Assembly: GCA_027886175.1 (NCBI GenBank)
Contig: JAJNNQ010000009.1
Location: 9,158,501-9,222,500, forward strand
Direction of reading: 5' to 3'
DNA length: 64,000 nt
From: Phylloscopus collybita
Taxonomy: Eukaryota > Chordata > Aves > Passeriformes > Phylloscopidae
The notes below the pieces were generated by a model, which worked only from the letters and a program-made list of their open reading frames with translations, did no database searches and was not told where the DNA came from. Position numbers and translations under genes: made by a program. Shown here one piece after another: positions 55,833-64,000 of the stretch. The stretch's first letter is position 1, and the number at the start of each line of letters is the position of its first letter.

Positions 55833-58800
55833 GTATGTCTGCTGTAAGTAATGTGTGCTTAGAGAAAGGGAAATACCTTGCTTTTATCTTGCCAAAAAAA
55901 TAAAGTTTTTCAATGGTTTTATTAGGATTCAATTTAACTTGAATGCTGAACTGAATGTCAAGAAGGATTCCTTAAATTTTGGTGGTAACGGAAGGCATTT
56001 GATGTTATTGTGCAGATAAAATCAATATAATTAGTATAAGGAAACAGAATATATAAATTTTGATTTGGCCTTTTCTGTGTTCAAAAGTACAGTTTTTCAG
56101 AGCTTGGGCGACCACTATAGGCAAGTAACAGGATTTTTAATAACTGTATAGTGGCCATATAAATAGTGGTGTAATGCATCTAAGCAAAAAAGCTATCATT
56201 AAATACTAGTAGGAAAGGATCATGCATATTTTATACATATATTTTTATACATATGTGTGCACAGTTACCTTCATTTATAAATTGTTATATTGCATATGAT
56301 TATTTATATTAAAAAAATAGTCATGCAATATCAGTGAGTTTTTGAGTACATGTGTATATAATTTTGCATATGCTACTTTGGAGCCATGCATGTTCTGTAG
56401 TCCTTATAATCTAAAAAAGGTAAATCTCAAATCCAGAGGGGGTTCTGGCCAAGTTATATCTAATACACTCAACCTTTATGCTCTCTTCCCTATCCCCTTC
56501 CCTCCTCCACAAAGCAGAAGAAATTCTGTGGCCTCCTTAACTTGCCATATAGCAGTGGTGTAGCTTAGATAAGGCATTTTTCTGCTGCTATTAAGTGAAG
56601 GGTAACGTGAGCTGCAGTGAGCACACTGTCAATCCTGGCCTTGGTGCCAGCACTGTCTCACCTTTTGACTCATTTCCCTTATCTCCTCCCTGGGTCATTC
56701 TCCAGCATTTCCTGGCTCTATAGATCTCTGAACAGTATGGGGCAATGTCATGGCCTGTGGTTTTCTGAAAGTCGTGGTACATTTTTACCTTTTTTTCCCC
56801 CCACATTTTAAAATCTTCTATTAAGCTTTCATTAAACTCTGAAACCTGTGGAGAATCATCTATCACCCAAAACCTGTCTTGACCATGATGTCCAGAAGTA
56901 CCTGGTGGCTCAGTTACACTGCAGAAGGTGTGGTGATGAAGCTGAAAAAGCAGTCCAGCTTAGGTGCCTCAAGGAGGGTCATCTAAAATACCAGTGGCTT
57001 TTGAAATTTGACTTTCAATGCATAGTAGGAAAAATAGTGGGCATTAATGACTGCAGGAAGGCTGAAGTGTCCTTGATGAAGTTATGCTATGCATTTTTAA
57101 AATGGATAGGAAGTGTTTAAGGGAAGGGAAGCTTCAGAGAGTGATCGTCTCCAGCTGGCACCAACCACCAGCCTCTGCTCTGCTCTCAGCCAGCTGCCCA
57201 CTTTGCTGTGGGGAAGGAAGTGAGAATAAAAGGCTTTTGTGAAAACAATCACTGGCAATTGGGCAATTAGTATATTCTTTAGACTCAAAAAGATTAAGTC
57301 ATGAAGGCCTTCTTTCTGCTGCCTCTCACTTTTGCAGGAAAAAACCCAGCAATGTAAAGGGAAGACAGGACAGAAAAACAAACACTGGAATGGGGTTATT
57401 CCACTGTCTGTTCATGCTTGTGGGAATGATTCCTTTGGGCTTCTGTCCCACAGAAATGAGATTTTCTGTCTCTGGCTTTTTTCAATGCTTTTTGTCTGCC
57501 CCTCAATAGCCACTTGGCCTTAGGCTGCTGCTGTGTGGGATGGAAAGCTGTCTGAGGGCAGGTGCTGTGCCCCCAGGCAGGGGTTCATGAGCTGATTAAA
57601 TGGGTGGGCTTCCTCCCTCCAACAAGGGAGCCTGTTGCATGTTTAGAGAGCCCAGTGTAAGTTGTGAACACCCTTCCCTTGAAAAAGATAATTAGACCTG
57701 GATGTGTTGGAGTTGGCTGGGGGGCAGCTTTTGGCACTTGCAAAGCTGCCTTTCCTCCTCAGTACTGGCAGATTTGCACAGTCTTGGCTACAGATACAGT
57801 TTCCAAATTGTGTTCCATGTTTGCTAACAATTAAATTAAGTATGATAAATTATCCCATGGTGAGTCCCAAACTGCTTCTCTGTTTTCCACGCATTCTTCT
57901 TCCCAGCTTATCCGTTCATACAGTCATTTCTCATGTGAACATTTTGTCCATGTTTTCCCTCAGTTTGTGCAAGTCCATAACAACTAAGTGTTCCCTATTG
58001 CAAAATGAATTGATATGTAGAGGATAAAGATAGAGCAGCTCAATTAGTAACTATTTTAAATGAATTGCTCATCAAAATTACATATCAGGGCAAGCTGATG
58101 GAATTTTTGCTGCTCTGTCAGTTAGCAGAGACTTCTGCTTTGTTGCTGGAGTACAGTTTAGGCCACTGAATGCAGTTTCTGAAGTTTATTCTATTTGTTC
58201 TGCTTTGCAAATAAAAGGCCTGTTTTTTCTGAATCTGTTTAGTCTTAGAAACTCTTGTTAAAAAAAAAAAAAAAAGTATTAGTATTTTTATCAGGTAGGC
58301 ACTTTTAAAAACCATATCCATAGTCCTTGCCATATTGCATTCAGCAGCTGAACATGCTCCAGTTCTCAGAGTGGTAATATTCCTAGTATCAAATGAAGTT
58401 AGTGGAAGCATAGACTGGATGTTAGCAAAATGTGTCTTTTCAGCAGAGCTTTTTCTTTCCAAAAATGGCCAGCTTAGAGCTACTGAATATTAATACTGAT
58501 GCCACTAATTTCTTATTAGTTAATTCATAAGCCTTGTCTTTCTAAAATGTCCATTGTGATAAGATCTCTTAACCTAATTACACATAGAAGAAGTAATTTT
58601 GCTAAGCAAGCATTTTCTGGCTTTTTTTGTGTACTTAATTACTGAAATATTTTGAGAAAAATGTTTAGGAACATTGAAGAAAACAGTGAAGAAATGTCTG
58701 ACTGGATGTTTATTTCTGTGTATATGAACTAAATTTATATACACATAGTCATACTCCTAAATTAGATTATAACTGTTGTGGAAAGAGATTTAAAGCTTGA

Positions 58801-59036
58801 TTAGATTAAATTAAGTTGCAAGATTGATTTTTGTTTCTTTTATCATTCAGAATGCCATGCTTTTTATAACACAGGTTATTAGGACATATAATATTTGCCT
58901 CATTGAAATCTGCAACTTTTCTACAAATGTTTTTCTTGCATAGGATATTTTTGTCTGAACTTCTGTTTTTATTCAGGTTCTCTCTATTGGTTGGTGTACA
59001 CACACTACTAAATACACACTTCTGCTTTCTTAATAG
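55833..59036 (+). other. AFAP1: AFAP1 intron 7 (about 3.2 kb)
   Basis: It runs from GTATGT to TTTCTTAATAG. It contains an A16 tract near 58.27 kb. The open frames around 56.6-57.1 kb on both strands do not resemble known proteins. No further exon was recognised. Confidence 0.9.
58260..58275. repeat. Poly-A tract (A16)
   Basis: An uninterrupted run of 16 A in intron 7, with no recognisable retroposed body before it. Confidence 0.9.
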
Positions 59037-59186
59037 TGAAGAGGAAAAAAAGTTCGAAAACGGAAGCCAAGGGCACTGTGACTAAAGTGACAGGGAAAAA
59101 AATAACAAAGATCATTGGTTTAGGAAAGAAAAAGCCATCAACAGATGAACAGACCTCATCAGCTGAAGAAGATGTTCCAACATGTG
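59037..59186 (+). CDS. AFAP1: AFAP1 coding exon 8 (residues 302-351, basic Ser/Lys-rich linker)
   Basis: The acceptor is TTCTTAATAG, and two bases complete Val302. The donor is TGTG|GTAAGT, leaving one base of codon 352. It is 150 nt, phase 1 on both sides, so skipping would remove 50 residues in frame. It encodes [20 protein letters not shown], then [18 protein letters not shown], then [11 protein letters not shown]. This is the lysine- and serine-rich linker between the PH domains, ending at the first residues before PH2. Gly329 stands where I recall Ser in the human protein. The match is otherwise close. Confidence 0.95.

Positions 59187-64000
<4,814 letters not shown>

Noticed and set aside
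56591..57120. Overlapping open frames on both strands in intron 7
   Set aside because: Neither shows a known domain, splice borders with matching phase, or any resemblance to AFAP1.

Overview
This window is vertebrate nuclear DNA, almost certainly from a bird. It holds AT-rich introns with short exons bounded by GT/AG. It also holds two 3'-end fragments of CR1 LINEs with the usual ATTCTAT-type tails, which are the typical interspersed repeat of bird genomes. I cannot name the species from the sequence.

One gene is recognisable: AFAP1 (actin filament-associated protein 1, AFAP-110), on the + strand. I could place the first nine coding exons (17617-17745, 22871-22968, 35982-36090, 41525-41736, 44747-44926, 54153-54245, 55748-55832, 59037-59186, 62342-62553). 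They join in one open frame of 1266 nt, 422 codons, from the start methionine to Glu422. The rest of the protein (end of the second PH domain, actin-binding and leucine-zipper part; about 730 residues in human) must lie beyond position 64000. The joined frame gives, in order, an N-terminal segment, a proline-rich SH3-binding motif around Pro71, an SH2-type tyrosine pair at Tyr93/Tyr94, an acidic stretch, a first PH domain (about 153-245), a Ser/Lys-rich linker (about 246-350) and most of a second PH domain (352-422).

Layout: 1-17616 is upstream sequence, probably the intron that follows an untranslated first exon outside the window, because the ATG lies two bases after a good splice acceptor. 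It includes a short CpG-rich patch near 6.4 kb with an octamer motif and a GC box. Intron 1 (17746-22870) holds a diverged 30-bp duplication. Intron 2 (22969-35981) holds a reversed CR1 fragment and a 105-bp inverted duplication (103/105 identical, arms 2.4 kb apart). Intron 3 (36091-41524) holds a TATC/TA microsatellite and a perfect 24-bp hairpin. Intron 4 holds nothing notable. Intron 5 (44927-54152) holds an (ATT)13 microsatellite and a forward CR1 fragment. Introns 6, 7 and 8 and the start of intron 9 are mostly unremarkable.

The observations most worth a second look are the inverted duplication in intron 2 (a potential long double-stranded RNA in the AFAP1 pre-mRNA), the perfect hairpin in intron 3, and a phenylalanine at the residue that corresponds to the known protein kinase C site Ser277 of AFAP-110. 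I found no bacterial-type system, RNA gene, CRISPR array or intact mobile element.
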